DNA of 64,000 nucleotides from Natronorubrum sulfidifaciens JCM 14089 (GCF_000337735.1 NZ_AOHX01000047.1:1-64000); one strand, 5' to 3'. Shown: positions 9,439-19,177, counted from the first letter of the stretch. The notes: generated by a model not told the origin, from the sequence alone. Numbers and translations: made by a program.

Positions 9439-10644
9439 TCACCGCCCGAACCGCTTTCTGATCGTCGCCCGCAGCGGCAGCCCCAGCGCGCCGACGATCG
9501 GGAAGAACACGAACGTGAGGAAATCGGTCGCAAGCGTCGCGTGCCCGGCAGCCGCGAGGGCGAAGCCAACGGCTGGTGCCAACACGGGGAGAACGTACAG
9601 ATACGATGGCGTCCAGCCCGGCCCACGCCGCGTGTGGCGGACGATCACGCCGAACAGAAGCGGCATCAACACCGCACCGGCCAGTAACGGTCCGCCGACA
9701 AGGGTGGTTGTGACAGCCACCGCGAGGGCAACGACGATCGTTTCATCGATCGATACCGCACCCCACGTCTCCCGATCCCGGACGAGACGGGCACCGAGCA
9801 GGCCAGCGAGCGTCACGCCGACCACGCCCGCCAACGCACCGTACCACTGGAGCGCCTCGAGCGGTGGCGTGACGAACTCGACTGCTGCCAGAAACTCGAC
9901 GGACGAATCGATGCCGTAGCGGCTGCTCGAGAGCGCGCTCAAAATCCCCTCGGGGTCGCCTCCCACAGCCTGGAGCTCCGTCAAAAGCGCCTCGAGTCCC
10001 GTCTCGTTTGCAAGCGCAAAGTGAGCGAGGCCGGCAACGTAGAGACAGACGGACAACCAGATCAGCGGCAACGAGAAGTTCTGTCGTCGCCACCATCGGG
10101 AAAGCGGGTTGTCAGTACGGCCACTGGTTCCGTCCGACGTTTCCGTGGCCGTCCCCGTCTGACTGCTCGTGGACCTGCTCGAGTCAGTGGTGTGGTCGGT
10201 GGTCCTTGTCGAGCCAGCACCAGTCGCCGCCCCGGTCCCGGACGCGCCACTGCTGGTTGTCGTTCCGGTTGTGGTACTCGAGGAACTGGCTTCCGAATCG
10301 GAGTACGTAAACGTCGTTCCGGAGTCCGCCTCATCGGAGTCGTCCGCCGTCGACTGTGTGTCGTCGGCCTTTTTCGTGGTGCTTTTCCAGACGTCCGGCG
10401 AGGGGAGGCCACTCGTTCGTTTAGCGACGTAATCCTTGTGGCCCATCCGATCGTAGGCCTTCCGTTCGACGGGATCGCCGAGAATGTCGTAGGCTTTCTT
10501 GACGGCCGTAAACTGGGATCGTGCTCGGTCGTCGTCGTTGTGGTCGGGGTGATAGACGCGGACCTGTTGGCGGTAGGCGTCTTTGATTTCGTCCTGTGAT
10601 GCGTCGGACGGAATCTCCAGAAGATCGTAGAAGTCCTCGGTCAT
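9439..10644 (-). CDS. DnaJ-domain membrane protein
   Basis: 401-aa protein. Residues about 1-68 are a J domain (DFYDLLEIPSDASQDEIKDAY) with the HPD catalytic tripeptide in VRVYHPDHNDDD. It should stimulate an Hsp70 (DnaK) partner. A low-complexity Ser/Thr-rich linker (about 90-200) leads to a C-terminal region of about five to six hydrophobic segments. There is no zinc-finger or client-binding DnaJ domain, so this is a type III J-protein anchored in the membrane. Start at ATG 10644 gives the standard MTEDFYDLL opening. dnaK is not in the window. Confidence 0.85.
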   Translation of the reverse strand: MTEDFYDLLEIPSDASQDEIKDAYRQQVRVYHPDHNDDDRARSQFTAVKKAYDILGDPVERKAYDRMGHKDYVAKRTSGLPSPDVWKSTTKKADDTQSTADDSDEADSGTTFTYSDSEASSSSTTTGTTTSSGASGTGAATGAGSTRTTDHTTDSSRSTSSQTGTATETSDGTSGRTDNPLSRWWRRQNFSLPLIWLSVCLYVAGLAHFALANETGLEALLTELQAVGGDPEGILSALSSSRYGIDSSVEFLAAVEFVTPPLEALQWYGALAGVVGVTLAGLLGARLVRDRETWGAVSIDETIVVALAVAVTTTLVGGPLLAGAVLMPLLFGVIVRHTRRGPGWTPSYLYVLPVLAPAVGFALAAAGHATLATDFLTFVFFPIVGALGLPLRATIRKRFGR

Positions 10645-10790
10645 ATAAGCCTCAGTGAGTGTCTCGTCTGCTGTACTGTACTCAAGGGGGGGATATAATA
10701 ACAGTGCTCTCAGCCGGTTTCCCGGAGTCACGTCCCGCCGATCCCCGACCCCTGCTGGCGATTGACGGTGCATCGGGACCGCAACCCGTC

Positions 10791-12062
10791 TCAGGAAAAG
10801 TCGGCCAGCGACGACTGACCACTGTTCGAGGACTCGTCGGTCAGTTCGCGGTCGTCGTCGGTTCCACCATCGCTTCGGTGGCCGTCCCCGCGTTGTCCCC
10901 AGCCCTCGAGGCTGGCCTGATCCGTCGCGGCGAACTCGAGGTTTGCTACCCGAACGCCGAGTTTGCGGACGGGCTCGGTTTCGAACTCCGTAAAGAGGTC
11001 TCGAGCGATACGCTCGACGAGGTCGGGGTCATCGACGGGGCCCGGCAAGGATCGCTCGCGGGTGTTGACATCATAGGGTGGCGTGACGGCTTTGACGCCG
11101 ATGGTTCGGTAGAGTGCGCCCTCGCGTCGAGCGCGGTCGGCGACGGCCGCCGCAAGCGTCTCGATCTGGTCGTACTTCGGGTCGGGTTCGGCGACCGAGT
11201 CGGCGAAGGCGGACTCGCGCGAGAAACTCTTGGGCTCGCCTTTCGGCTCGACCCGGCGGTCGTCGTCGCCGCGGGCGCGGTTGTACAGTTCCCGACCGCG
11301 CTCCCCGAAGCGTTCGACGAAGGGCTCCGGGTCGGCCGCGGCGACGTCACCGGCCGTCTCGAGTCCCATCTCGCGCAGTTCGCGGGCCGTCACGGGGCCG
11401 ACGCCGTGGAGCAAGTCGACCTCGAGTGGGGCGAGAAACTCCCGCACGTCGCCGGGTTCGACGACGGTCAGCCCGTCGGGTTTCTCGAAGTCGCTGGCGA
11501 TTTTGGCCGCGCTCATCGTCGGTGCAACGCCGACGCTGACGATCACGCCGACCTCCCGACGGATGCGGTCTTTGATGTGGCGGGCGAACCCGTCGGCGAC
11601 TTCCCAGGCGGTTCGCTCGGTCACGTCGAGGTAGGCCTCGTCGATGCTCACCTCCCGAACCACGTCGGCACAGTCGTGGAGGATCGACTGAACGTCGTCG
11701 GCGATCGACTCGTAGTAGTCCAGCTCGACGGGGCGGTAGAAGCCGGTCTCCTCGCGGGTGAGGTCGGGGTCGTAGTCGTCCGCGTCGGGCTCGAGCGCCG
11801 CGCGACGGGGGAGTCGCTCGAGGGCGCTCGAGATCGCTTGCGCGCTTTCGACGCCAAACTCGCGGGCTTCGTAGCTGGCGGTGGCGACAGCGCCGACGGT
11901 CTCGCCCGGTTCATAGCCCATGCCGACGACGACGGGTTCACCCCGCAGGTCGGGTTCGCGAAGCCGCTCGCAGGAGGCATAGAAGCAGTCGGCGTCGACG
12001 TGACAGACGATTCGCTCGTCGTCGGTCACCTCGACGCCCGGCAGCCGCGGCCCGTCGGTCAT
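10791..12062 (-). CDS. dinB: DNA polymerase IV (Y-family translesion polymerase)
   Basis: 423-aa Y-family polymerase. Catalytic palm motifs are HVDADCFYASCERL (first Asp) and VSIDEAYLDV (SIDE box). The helix-hairpin-helix LLHGVGPVTARELREMG follows, and the little-finger domain covers about 250-370. The last eight residues, QSSLADFS, match a PCNA-interacting PIP box, so recruitment to the sliding clamp is likely. A disordered polar linker separates the PIP box from the enzyme. It bypasses lesions or copies damaged DNA with low fidelity. Length and motifs are complete. Confidence 0.93.
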   Translation of the reverse strand: MTDGPRLPGVEVTDDERIVCHVDADCFYASCERLREPDLRGEPVVVGMGYEPGETVGAVATASYEAREFGVESAQAISSALERLPRRAALEPDADDYDPDLTREETGFYRPVELDYYESIADDVQSILHDCADVVREVSIDEAYLDVTERTAWEVADGFARHIKDRIRREVGVIVSVGVAPTMSAAKIASDFEKPDGLTVVEPGDVREFLAPLEVDLLHGVGPVTARELREMGLETAGDVAAADPEPFVERFGERGRELYNRARGDDDRRVEPKGEPKSFSRESAFADSVAEPDPKYDQIETLAAAVADRARREGALYRTIGVKAVTPPYDVNTRERSLPGPVDDPDLVERIARDLFTEFETEPVRKLGVRVANLEFAATDQASLEGWGQRGDGHRSDGGTDDDRELTDESSNSGQSSLADFS

Positions 12063-12128
12063 TCGTGTGAGGGTTCGAGCGAATCGTTGTGAACGTTGTG
12101 TCTATCTTGTTGACCCCAGTTCGGCCGA

Positions 12129-12458
12129 TCAGTTGTACCCGCGCCAGCGTTTCCCACACTCGGTACATTTGAAAAAGCGCGTCGGTGGCTCGTCGGCCGA
12201 CGCGGTCTGTTTGAGCGTGTACCACGCTTCCTGATTGCCACAGTCGTCACAGACGACGTCGGTCGCCTTCGGCTTCCCCTCGAAGTTCGCGTTCTCGTCC
12301 GATTCGATCACCTCGGCGTCGGTCTGTGACTCCGTCGTGACAAAGGCGTCTTCGTTCTCGCGATCCCGTTCGCTCGAGGCCCCACAGTCGTCGTTCGTAC
12401 AGACCATGTGGTCGCCCTCTGCTTTCATCATCGAACCGCAGTCGTCGCAAAACTGCAT
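12129..12458 (-). CDS. tfs: Transcription factor S (TFS/RPB9-like, TFIIS-like)
   Basis: 109-aa protein with two zinc ribbons. The N-terminal one is MQFCDDCGSMM...CTNDDCG, like RPB9. The C-terminal one is CDDCGNQEAWYTLKQTASAD, then FFKCTECGKRWRGYN, which matches the TFIIS cleavage-inducing ribbon. The acidic pair usually written DE in the tip loop is seen in ADEP. The protein rescues backtracked RNA polymerase by stimulating transcript cleavage. The reading frame extends further upstream, but ATG 12458 is the natural start because the first ribbon begins at once. Confidence 0.9.
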   Translation of the reverse strand: MQFCDDCGSMMKAEGDHMVCTNDDCGASSERDRENEDAFVTTESQTDAEVIESDENANFEGKPKATDVVCDDCGNQEAWYTLKQTASADEPPTRFFKCTECGKRWRGYN

Positions 12459-12523
12459 AGCCGCCCGTATGCGGTCGGGACGCAAAAAACGCTCTTCTCG
12501 TCGGTGCGGGTGTTCGTCCGCCG

Positions 12524-13501
12524 TTACTGATCGTCGCGGATCGTCGCCCCGCTCGAGGCGGGCGCTGAGAGGATGACGTCGCCCTCGAGGTCGTTGTCCG
12601 CGAGCGCGTCGTGGGCGGCAGCCGCGGCCTCGTCGGCGTGTGTTCGATCCGTGACGGCGTAGACGACGGGACCCCACGACGACTGGCCGACGCCCGTACA
12701 GACCGGACAGCCCTCGAGCGTTTCGATGAGGGTGCCCGCGGGCGGGCGAAAGACGCCGCCCTGAGCGTCGGCGTACCACGCGCCGTTCTTGCGGCCGATT
12801 TCGCTGATCGCCTCGCCGAAGGCCTCGAGTCGGCCCTCGGCGGCGGCGGGCAACAGCTTTCGGGTGACGACGCCGGCAATCTCGTCGGCGACGGCGGGGT
12901 CGGCACGCTCGACCACGCTTCGCATACTTGCGTCCTCGTCATCGCCGCTGCGACCGGGGTCGGCGTCGGGAACGACGACCAGAAACCGCCAGTCGTCGGG
13001 GAGGTCGTGGCGGGCGGCGACCGGCGGGACCGTCCAGTCGCCCTCGGCTGGTGGCTCGGTCGTAAACCGATTCGTCGGGTGACCGGCGTCGACGACGAAT
13101 CCGCCGGCTTCGAACGTCGCAACGCCGATACCGCTGCGCCCGCCACGACCCATCGCGGGGGCGTCGGCTCGGACGTCCGGCTCGAGACCGTGGGCACGTG
13201 CCGTCGCCGCGAGCACGGACAGCGCGAGCTGTGTGCCGCTGCCGAGGCCGATGTGGCGTGGCAGTCGCTGCTCGACCGTGACCGCGACGCCAGGGACCTC
13301 GAGGACGTCGGCGGCACGGGCTGCATACGCCCGCGCCAACTCGTCGTCGCTTTCGATGGCGGACGCCGGTTCGGCAGTGACCGTGACGCGTGGCTCCTCG
13401 AGGCCGACGCCGATGCCGCCGTAGAGCCGTCGTCGGGCCAGCGAGAGGTTCTGGAACCCGACGTGGAGTCGAGCCCCGGCGCTGACGGTCGCGGATGTCA
13501 T
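12524..13501 (-). CDS. Beta-RFAP synthase homologue (GHMP-like fold)
   Basis: 325-aa protein of the beta-ribofuranosylaminobenzene 5'-phosphate synthase family. That enzyme joins PRPP and p-aminobenzoate with loss of CO2, the first committed step of methanopterin synthesis. Family features are the start SAGARLHVGFQNLS, the glycine-rich GHMP loop LPRHIGLGSGTQLALSVLA, GRGGRSGIGVATFEAGGFVV, and SSWGPVVYAV near the end. Haloarchaea are not methanogens, so the product is probably a different pterin or folate-type C1 carrier; this is inferred. It is divergent from the yqeC-like gene. Confidence 0.85.
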   Translation of the reverse strand: MTSATVSAGARLHVGFQNLSLARRRLYGGIGVGLEEPRVTVTAEPASAIESDDELARAYAARAADVLEVPGVAVTVEQRLPRHIGLGSGTQLALSVLAATARAHGLEPDVRADAPAMGRGGRSGIGVATFEAGGFVVDAGHPTNRFTTEPPAEGDWTVPPVAARHDLPDDWRFLVVVPDADPGRSGDDEDASMRSVVERADPAVADEIAGVVTRKLLPAAAEGRLEAFGEAISEIGRKNGAWYADAQGGVFRPPAGTLIETLEGCPVCTGVGQSSWGPVVYAVTDRTHADEAAAAAHDALADNDLEGDVILSAPASSGATIRDDQ

Positions 13502-13511
13502 AGACGGCGGT

Positions 13512-13537
13512 AGGAAACCCCTCGGGAAGGGGGTTTC
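13512..13537. promoter_or_regulatory. Inverted repeat in divergent promoter region
   Basis: Right after the beta-RFAP synthase start codon region, GGAAACCCC is followed by six to seven bases and then GGGGGTTTC, forming a near-perfect hairpin of eight to nine pairs. It sits between two divergent genes, so an operator or 5' leader structure is more likely than a terminator. Role is not known. Confidence 0.35.
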
Positions 13538-13626
13538 GACGGTGGCAACGCCTGACGCCGTCGCGCGTGCTGACAGCCGGGGGAGTCACCGGTAGGGCTT
13601 TTCGACAGCCCGTGGGACCAGCACGC

Positions 13627-14382
13627 ATGGACCTCATTCGCGCACTCGAGGCCGACGCCGGACTCACCTGCGTCGTCGGCGCTGGCGGGAAGAAATCGAC
13701 GCTGTACGAACTCGCCGGCCGACTCGAGCGAGCAGTCGTCACGGCGACCGTCCGGATTCCGATCTTCGACCGCGAGGTCGCCGACGTGCGAGTGACTACA
13801 GACCCGCTCGCCGCCCTCGAGTCGGCCGACGATACCGACCTCGAGTGGCCACTGGGGCTGGTTCCCGAACAGGAACGGGACGACCGATATCGGGGCTACG
13901 ACCCGAAAACGGTCGATCAGCTCGCTGCGGCCGCGGGTATCGACCACGTGCTCGTCAAAGCCGACGGGGCGCGAACGCGGCTGTTGAAGGCTCCGAACGA
14001 ACGCGAGCCGCAACTGCCCGAGACCGTCGAGACGGTGCTCGCCATCGCCAGCGTCGATGCGGTCGGCCGTCCACTTGACGAGCACGTCGTCCACCGCCCA
14101 AAACGCGTCGCGGACGTGACCGGCAGGGCAGTGGGCGAGCCGATCGAACCGGCCGACGTGGCGGCGATTCTGACCAGTCCGGCGGGTGGGCTAAAAAGCG
14201 TCCCCGAGGGGGCGACGTACGTCCCACTGGTCAACATGGTCGATGACGACGACGATCGCGCAACGGCCCGCGAGATCGCGACGCACGTCCTCGAGTACAG
14301 CGCGGCCACACACGGTCGCGTCTCGCGGGTCGTCCTGACGAGCATGGTCGCCGACGAGCCGCTGGTCGACGTGTTGCCGTGA
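13627..14382 (+). CDS. yqeC: YqeC-like selenium/molybdenum-hydroxylase accessory protein
   Basis: 251-aa protein similar to the YqeC family, which accompanies selenium-dependent molybdenum hydroxylases and other molybdoenzymes. A P-loop-like GAGGKKSTLYELA opens the protein, followed by VVTATVRIPIF, HVLVKADGARTRLLKAP, and RPLDEHVVHRPKRVADVTG. It lies directly before the FdhA-like molybdoenzyme gene and mobA on the same strand, so a role in maturing that enzyme is the simplest reading. ATG 13627 is preferred because the family starts with a short helix before the P-loop. Confidence 0.75.
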   Translation: MDLIRALEADAGLTCVVGAGGKKSTLYELAGRLERAVVTATVRIPIFDREVADVRVTTDPLAALESADDTDLEWPLGLVPEQERDDRYRGYDPKTVDQLAAAAGIDHVLVKADGARTRLLKAPNEREPQLPETVETVLAIASVDAVGRPLDEHVVHRPKRVADVTGRAVGEPIEPADVAAILTSPAGGLKSVPEGATYVPLVNMVDDDDDRATAREIATHVLEYSAATHGRVSRVVLTSMVADEPLVDVLP

Positions 14383-14409
14383 GTGACAGTCGCTGCGATC
14401 GGGACAAAG

Positions 14410-14433
14410 ACTGATATGTGGATTGATATCAGT
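14410..14433. promoter_or_regulatory. Perfect palindrome at the fdhA-like promoter
   Basis: ACTGATAT, an 8-bp spacer, and ATATCAGT form a perfect inverted repeat ending 8 bp before ATG 14441. Its place overlaps the expected initiation region, so it looks like an operator for a dimeric regulator, possibly one sensing molybdate, oxygen or substrate. The regulator is unknown. Confidence 0.5.
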
Positions 14434-14440
14434 ACTCAGT

Positions 14441-16531
14441 ATGAGCTCCGACGACGGCGTCCACACGATCTGTCCGTACTGCGGTGTCGGCTGTGGCCTG
14501 CGACTCGAGCGCGACGGCGAGGAGGGTGACGTGACGATCTCACCGTGGTTCGACGCCCCAGTAAACGAGGGCGCACTCTGTGTCAAAGGCGGTGCCTCGA
14601 CGGAGGTCGTCGCCCACGAAGACCGATTGACCGAGCCACTGATCAGAGACGACGGCGAGTTCCGGTCGGCGTCTTGGGACGAGGCACTCGAGGTCGTCGT
14701 CGCCGAACTCGAGCGAATCCGCGAGGAACACGGCCCCGACGCGATGGGCTTTTTCGGCTCCTCGAAGGTGATGAACGAGGAGAACTACCTGCTGCAGAAA
14801 CTCGCCCGACGATACGGCACGAACAACGTCGACAACTGCACGCGGATGTGTCACGCCTCGACGGTCTATACGCTGCGCAACAGTCTGGGGGCGGGGGCGA
14901 TGACAAATAGCATGGACGACCTCAGAGACCACGCCGACGTCTTCTGGGTTCAGGGGGCGAACCCGGCCGAACAGCACGTGATCACCCACAGCCACTACGT
15001 CCGGCCGGCGTTGCGCGAGGGGGCGACGCTGATTCAGGTCGACCCACACGCGAACAAGACGACCACCGACGCCGATGTACATCTCCAACTCGAGCCCGGT
15101 ACCGACATCCCCCTGTTGAACGTCGTCCTGAAGACGATCATCGACGAGGGCTGGGTCGACGACGCGTTCGTCGACGCGCGCACGACGGGAGTCGACCATC
15201 TGAAAGCGACCCTCGCCGACGTCGATGTCGAGACAGCGGCCGAGACCTGTGGCGTCCCGCTCGAGGAGATCCGTGAGGCCGCCCGGATCTACGCGACGGC
15301 GGACAACGCCGCCATCTTCACCGGGATGGGGATGAGCCAACACCGCTGTGGCGTTGACAACGTCCAGAACGAGGTCAATCTCGCGTTGTTGACGGGCAAC
15401 GTCGGTCGGCCCGGAACGGGCGTCAACCCGCTTCGCGGCCAGAACAACGTACAGGGCACCTGTGACGTCGGGGCGATGCCGAACGTCCTGCCGGGGTATC
15501 GCGAGGTCGACGACGAGGCTGCCCGCAGCGCCGTCGAGGACGTCTGGGGGTTCGAGGTTCCCGCCGAGCCCGGTCTGACGAACGTCGAGATTACCCACGC
15601 CGCCGGCGAGTCGGTCGCCGGGCTGTACGTGATGGGCGAGAACCCGGTGATGAGCGAACCCGACTCGAGTGCGGTCGAAGACCGCCTCGAGGAACTGGAG
15701 TTCGTCGTCGTCCAAGATATCTTCATGACCGAGACGGCGGCGTTCGCCGACGTCGTTCTGCCGGCGACCTCGTGGGCTGAACGCGGCGGGACGGTGACGA
15801 ACACCGACCGGCGCGTCCAGCTGATGCGGCCAGCGACGGCCGTCCCCGGGAACACGCGCCACGACCTCGACATCCTCCGTGACGTCGGGACGCGACTGTT
15901 CGGCGACCCCGACTCGAGTGACCAGACGACGACCGACAGCGGGTTCGACTTCGATGGCCCCGAGGCCGTCTTCGAGGAACTCCGCGAGGTGGCCCCGATC
16001 TACCACGGGATCACGTACGAGCGCCTCGGACTCGAGGGCGTCCAGTGGCCGTGCTACGAGGAAGGCGACGCGGGCGATCAGTATCTCTATGCGGAGTCGT
16101 TTGACACCGAAGACGGACTCGGCGTGATTCGCGGGGTCCGGCACACTGAACCCGCTGAAGGACCCGACGAGACGTATCCGCTCATCCTCACGACGGCGCG
16201 ACTCGAAGAACACTACAACACGGGGACGATGAGCACTCGCTCGCCGACGCTCCGCCGACGGACACCCGAGAACTTCGTGGACATCCATCCGGACGATGCT
16301 GCCGACCGCGGGATCGAGGACGGCGACTACGTGACACTCCGTACCCGACGCGGCGAGATCGTCCTCGAGGCGAACGTGACTGAGGCGATCAAACAGGGCT
16401 CGGTCTGGACGACGCCACACTTCTCGGATGCGCGGGCGAACACGCTCACGAACGACGTCCTCGACCCGTTGGCGAAGATTCCGGAGTACAAAGCCGCGGC
16501 GGTCGAGGTCGAACCAACCGCTTCGGAGTGA
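14441..16531 (+). CDS. fdhA: Formate dehydrogenase alpha-like molybdopterin oxidoreductase
   Basis: 696-aa molybdopterin oxidoreductase. The N-terminal 4Fe-4S site uses Cys11, Cys14, Cys18 and Cys47 (CPYCGVGCGL, ALCVKGG). The molybdenum ligand is Cys137 in NCTRMCHAST, at the position that is Sec or Cys in FdhA. Other cofactor-binding motifs are VQGANPAEQHVITHSHY, GNVGRPGTGVNPLRGQNNVQ, and the C-terminal molybdopterin dinucleotide domain (HPDDAADRGIEDGDYV, HFSDARANTLTND). There is no Tat signal, so it is cytoplasmic. No beta or gamma subunit or electron-transfer partner is adjacent. Formate is likely, but a related substrate cannot be excluded. Confidence 0.85.
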   Translation: MSSDDGVHTICPYCGVGCGLRLERDGEEGDVTISPWFDAPVNEGALCVKGGASTEVVAHEDRLTEPLIRDDGEFRSASWDEALEVVVAELERIREEHGPDAMGFFGSSKVMNEENYLLQKLARRYGTNNVDNCTRMCHASTVYTLRNSLGAGAMTNSMDDLRDHADVFWVQGANPAEQHVITHSHYVRPALREGATLIQVDPHANKTTTDADVHLQLEPGTDIPLLNVVLKTIIDEGWVDDAFVDARTTGVDHLKATLADVDVETAAETCGVPLEEIREAARIYATADNAAIFTGMGMSQHRCGVDNVQNEVNLALLTGNVGRPGTGVNPLRGQNNVQGTCDVGAMPNVLPGYREVDDEAARSAVEDVWGFEVPAEPGLTNVEITHAAGESVAGLYVMGENPVMSEPDSSAVEDRLEELEFVVVQDIFMTETAAFADVVLPATSWAERGGTVTNTDRRVQLMRPATAVPGNTRHDLDILRDVGTRLFGDPDSSDQTTTDSGFDFDGPEAVFEELREVAPIYHGITYERLGLEGVQWPCYEEGDAGDQYLYAESFDTEDGLGVIRGVRHTEPAEGPDETYPLILTTARLEEHYNTGTMSTRSPTLRRRTPENFVDIHPDDAADRGIEDGDYVTLRTRRGEIVLEANVTEAIKQGSVWTTPHFSDARANTLTNDVLDPLAKIPEYKAAAVEVEPTASE

Positions 16532-16582
16532 TCGCTGGGTGAATCGCTGCCGATTTAACCGCCGTCTCGCATAGCCTCTTCC

Positions 16583-17221
16583 GTGTCGACATCTCGCACA
16601 CTCGAGGGAGTCGTCCTCGCCGGCGGCTACTCGACGCGTTTTGGCGAGACGGACAAGGCCGTCGCCGACCTCGCTGGGACGCCGCTGATCCGCCGCGTCG
16701 TCGATCGACTCGCTGCGGTCACGGACGCTGTCGTCATCAACTGCCGCGATGACCAACGCGAGGCGATTCAGGCGGCGTTGTCGGGCCACGACCTCGAGGT
16801 GCGCTATGCGATCGACCCGGTTCCGGATCGAGGTCCACTCGCCGGTATCGCCGTCGGCCTCGAGGCGGTTGATCGCGAGTACGCGGCCGTCGTCGCCTGT
16901 GATATGCCGTTCGTCGAGCCGGCGCTGTTCGAACAGTTGTACGCACACGCCCGTGGTCACGATGGGGCCGTCGTCCGACTCGAGGACGGCTGGTACCAGC
17001 CAACGCAGGCGGTCTACCGCGCCGAGTCGATGGCGCGTGCCTGCGAGGAGACGCTGGGTTCCGATGATACTCGGATTCTGGCTGCGTTCGACTCGCTCGA
17101 CGTGGTCACCGTCGAGGAAGCCGCTCTCGAGGGCGTTTCCGAGACGACCTTCGAGAGCGTCGACACCCCGGACGACCTGCGGGCGGCAGCGCACCGGCTC
17201 GAGGAGGTCAGTTCCCGATAA
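16583..17221 (+). CDS. mobA: Molybdenum cofactor guanylyltransferase
   Basis: 212-aa nucleotidyltransferase that attaches GMP to molybdopterin, making the MGD cofactor used by DMSO-reductase-family enzymes. The GTP-binding start is VVLAGGYSTRFGETDKAVAD, followed by DPVPDRGPLAGIAVGLEA and VVACDMPFVEP (metal-binding Asp). GTG 16583 is the only suitable start. It follows the fdhA-like gene by about 50 bp on the same strand, which fits: that enzyme needs bis-MGD. Confidence 0.9.
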   Translation: MSTSRTLEGVVLAGGYSTRFGETDKAVADLAGTPLIRRVVDRLAAVTDAVVINCRDDQREAIQAALSGHDLEVRYAIDPVPDRGPLAGIAVGLEAVDREYAAVVACDMPFVEPALFEQLYAHARGHDGAVVRLEDGWYQPTQAVYRAESMARACEETLGSDDTRILAAFDSLDVVTVEEAALEGVSETTFESVDTPDDLRAAAHRLEEVSSR

Positions 17222-17275
17222 AAACGCCGTTCTCGCCGTTCGTATTCGAACCGTTATTTCGCCGTGACGACCCCG

Positions 17276-19012
17276 TCAGTCCTGCTTCGCGCCGGGGTTG
17301 GTCACGGCACCGTTGGCCGCGGAGTCGAACGTCTGTCCGTACTTCGCCAGCACCCCAGTCGTGTAGTTGGGCTCGGGGAGGCCGTGTTTCTCGAGTCGCT
17401 GCTCGATCTCCTCGTCGGAGAGATCGACGGAGAGTTCGAGGTCGTCGATATCGATCGTGATCGTGTCGCCGTCCTCGAGGGCGGCGATCGGGCCGCCGAC
17501 GGCGGCTTCCGGGGCGACGTGGCCAATGGAGAAGCCTCGAGTGGCACCGGAGAATCGGCCGTCGGTAAAGAGGGCGACGTCCTCGGCATGGCCCTGTCCG
17601 GCGACCGCGCTCGTGACGCCGAGCATCTCGCGCATGCCGGGGCCGCCGCGGGGTCCTTCGTTGCGGATGCCGATGACATCGCCCGTCTCGACGTGTCCCT
17701 CCTGGACGTACGCCATCGCGTCCTCCTCTTCTTCGAAGATACGGACGGGACCCTCGTGGTGGAGGTGGTCCTCGCCGGTGATCTTGATGACGGCACCCTC
17801 CGGCGCGAGGTTCCCGGTGAGGATGCGGATGGCACCACGTTCGTTGATCGGATCGTCGACGGTGTAGAGGAACTCGGCGTCGAGGCTCTCGATTCGCGGC
17901 GGATCGATGCGCTCGATGGCTTCGGCGATCGTCTCGCCGGTGACCGTCAGCGCATCGCCGTGGAGCAGGTCTGCCTCGAGGAGCTCTCGAAGGACGACGG
18001 GGACGCCACCGACCTCGTGGAGGTCGTTCATCACGTGTGCGCCGCTGGGCTGGAGTTTGGCGATCTTCGGCGTGCGGGCGCTGATCTCGTTGAAGTCCTC
18101 GATATCGAGGTCGACACCGGCCTCGGCGGCCATCGCCAGCAGGTGGAGCACGGCGTTGGTCGAGCCACCGATGGCCACCTGGAGCGCGATGGCGTTCTCG
18201 AAGGACTCCCGCGAGAGGAAGTCCGATGGTTTGCGCTGCTCCTGGACGACCTCGACGGCGAGTTCGCCGCTCTCGCGGGCGACCTCGTAGCGGTCGTCGT
18301 CTTCAGCGGGCGGCGAAGACGAGCCAAGCGGTGCGAAGCCGATCGTCTCGGAGATCGACGCCATCGTGTTCGCGGTGAACATCCCACCACAGGAGCCCGC
18401 ACCGGGACAGGCGTGGCGCTCCATCTCGTCGAGTTCGTCCTCGGACATCTCGCCGTCGGCGACGGCCCCGACGCCCTCGAAGACGTTCTGGATCGTGACC
18501 TCACGACCCCCGTGTTCGCCGGGCATGATCGAGCCGCCATAGAGGAAGACACTCGGCAGGTCCGTCCGGATCGCGGCCATCATCATCCCTGGCATGTTCT
18601 TGTCACAGCCGCCGATGGTGACGAGGCCGTCCATGCGCTCACCAAAGGCGACGAGTTCGACGGAGTCGGCGATGACCTCGCGGGAGATCAGCGAGGCTTT
18701 CATTCCCTCAGTCCCCATCGAGATCGCGTCGGAGATCGTGATCGTTCCGAACTCGATCGGCATCCCGTCGGCCTCGTCGACGGCGTCGTAAGCCGACTGG
18801 GCCACGTCGTCGAGGTGGACGTTACAGGGCGTGATGTCGGCCGCCGGGTTCGCGACGCCGATCATCGGCGAGGAAAGATCCGCATCGTCGTACCCCATCG
18901 CGCGGAACATCGCACGGTGGGGAGCCCGTTCGACCCCTTCCGTGACCTCCTTGCTCGGCAACTCCTCGGGTTTGCCCTCGGCGGGCGATCCCTGTTCGGA
19001 CTGTTGGCTCAT
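17276..19012 (-). CDS. ilvD: Dihydroxy-acid dehydratase
   Basis: 578-aa IlvD of branched-chain amino acid and pantothenate synthesis; it dehydrates 2,3-dihydroxy-isovalerate and its methyl homologue. Family motifs are complete: [44 protein letters not shown] and [18 protein letters not shown] (Fe-S cysteines), [12 protein letters not shown], and the C-terminal [12 protein letters not shown] and [21 protein letters not shown]. Length is normal. It stands alone with mobA convergent at its 3' side. Confidence 0.96.
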   Translation of the reverse strand: MSQQSEQGSPAEGKPEELPSKEVTEGVERAPHRAMFRAMGYDDADLSSPMIGVANPAADITPCNVHLDDVAQSAYDAVDEADGMPIEFGTITISDAISMGTEGMKASLISREVIADSVELVAFGERMDGLVTIGGCDKNMPGMMMAAIRTDLPSVFLYGGSIMPGEHGGREVTIQNVFEGVGAVADGEMSEDELDEMERHACPGAGSCGGMFTANTMASISETIGFAPLGSSSPPAEDDDRYEVARESGELAVEVVQEQRKPSDFLSRESFENAIALQVAIGGSTNAVLHLLAMAAEAGVDLDIEDFNEISARTPKIAKLQPSGAHVMNDLHEVGGVPVVLRELLEADLLHGDALTVTGETIAEAIERIDPPRIESLDAEFLYTVDDPINERGAIRILTGNLAPEGAVIKITGEDHLHHEGPVRIFEEEEDAMAYVQEGHVETGDVIGIRNEGPRGGPGMREMLGVTSAVAGQGHAEDVALFTDGRFSGATRGFSIGHVAPEAAVGGPIAALEDGDTITIDIDDLELSVDLSDEEIEQRLEKHGLPEPNYTTGVLAKYGQTFDSAANGAVTNPGAKQD

Positions 19013-19177
19013 ACCGTGAGATTGCCACCTCGGCGCTTAAAGGTCTTGGATACCGTTACCGCCCCAATAAAGACCCAGTCGAACACATTCGGTGGCTACT
19101 CTTCTGGACACGCTCGCCTTCGATGTCCTGCACGGGACTTTCCCGCTCCTATCACAGAGTGACTGATAGAGTACCGA

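Noticed and set aside
12459-12779. N-terminal extension of the TFS frame
   Set aside because: Very basic sequence overlapping the beta-RFAP synthase gene in another frame; the zinc ribbon starts right at ATG 12458.
14540-17194. 884-codon minus-strand open frame opposite fdhA and mobA
   Set aside because: Long antisense frames are common in GC-rich haloarchaeal genes. Its translation is Arg/Val/Leu-rich with no motif, while the plus strand encodes clear FdhA and MobA.
17264-19162. 632-codon plus-strand open frame opposite ilvD
   Set aside because: Antisense shadow of a complete IlvD; no family motif and low acidic content.
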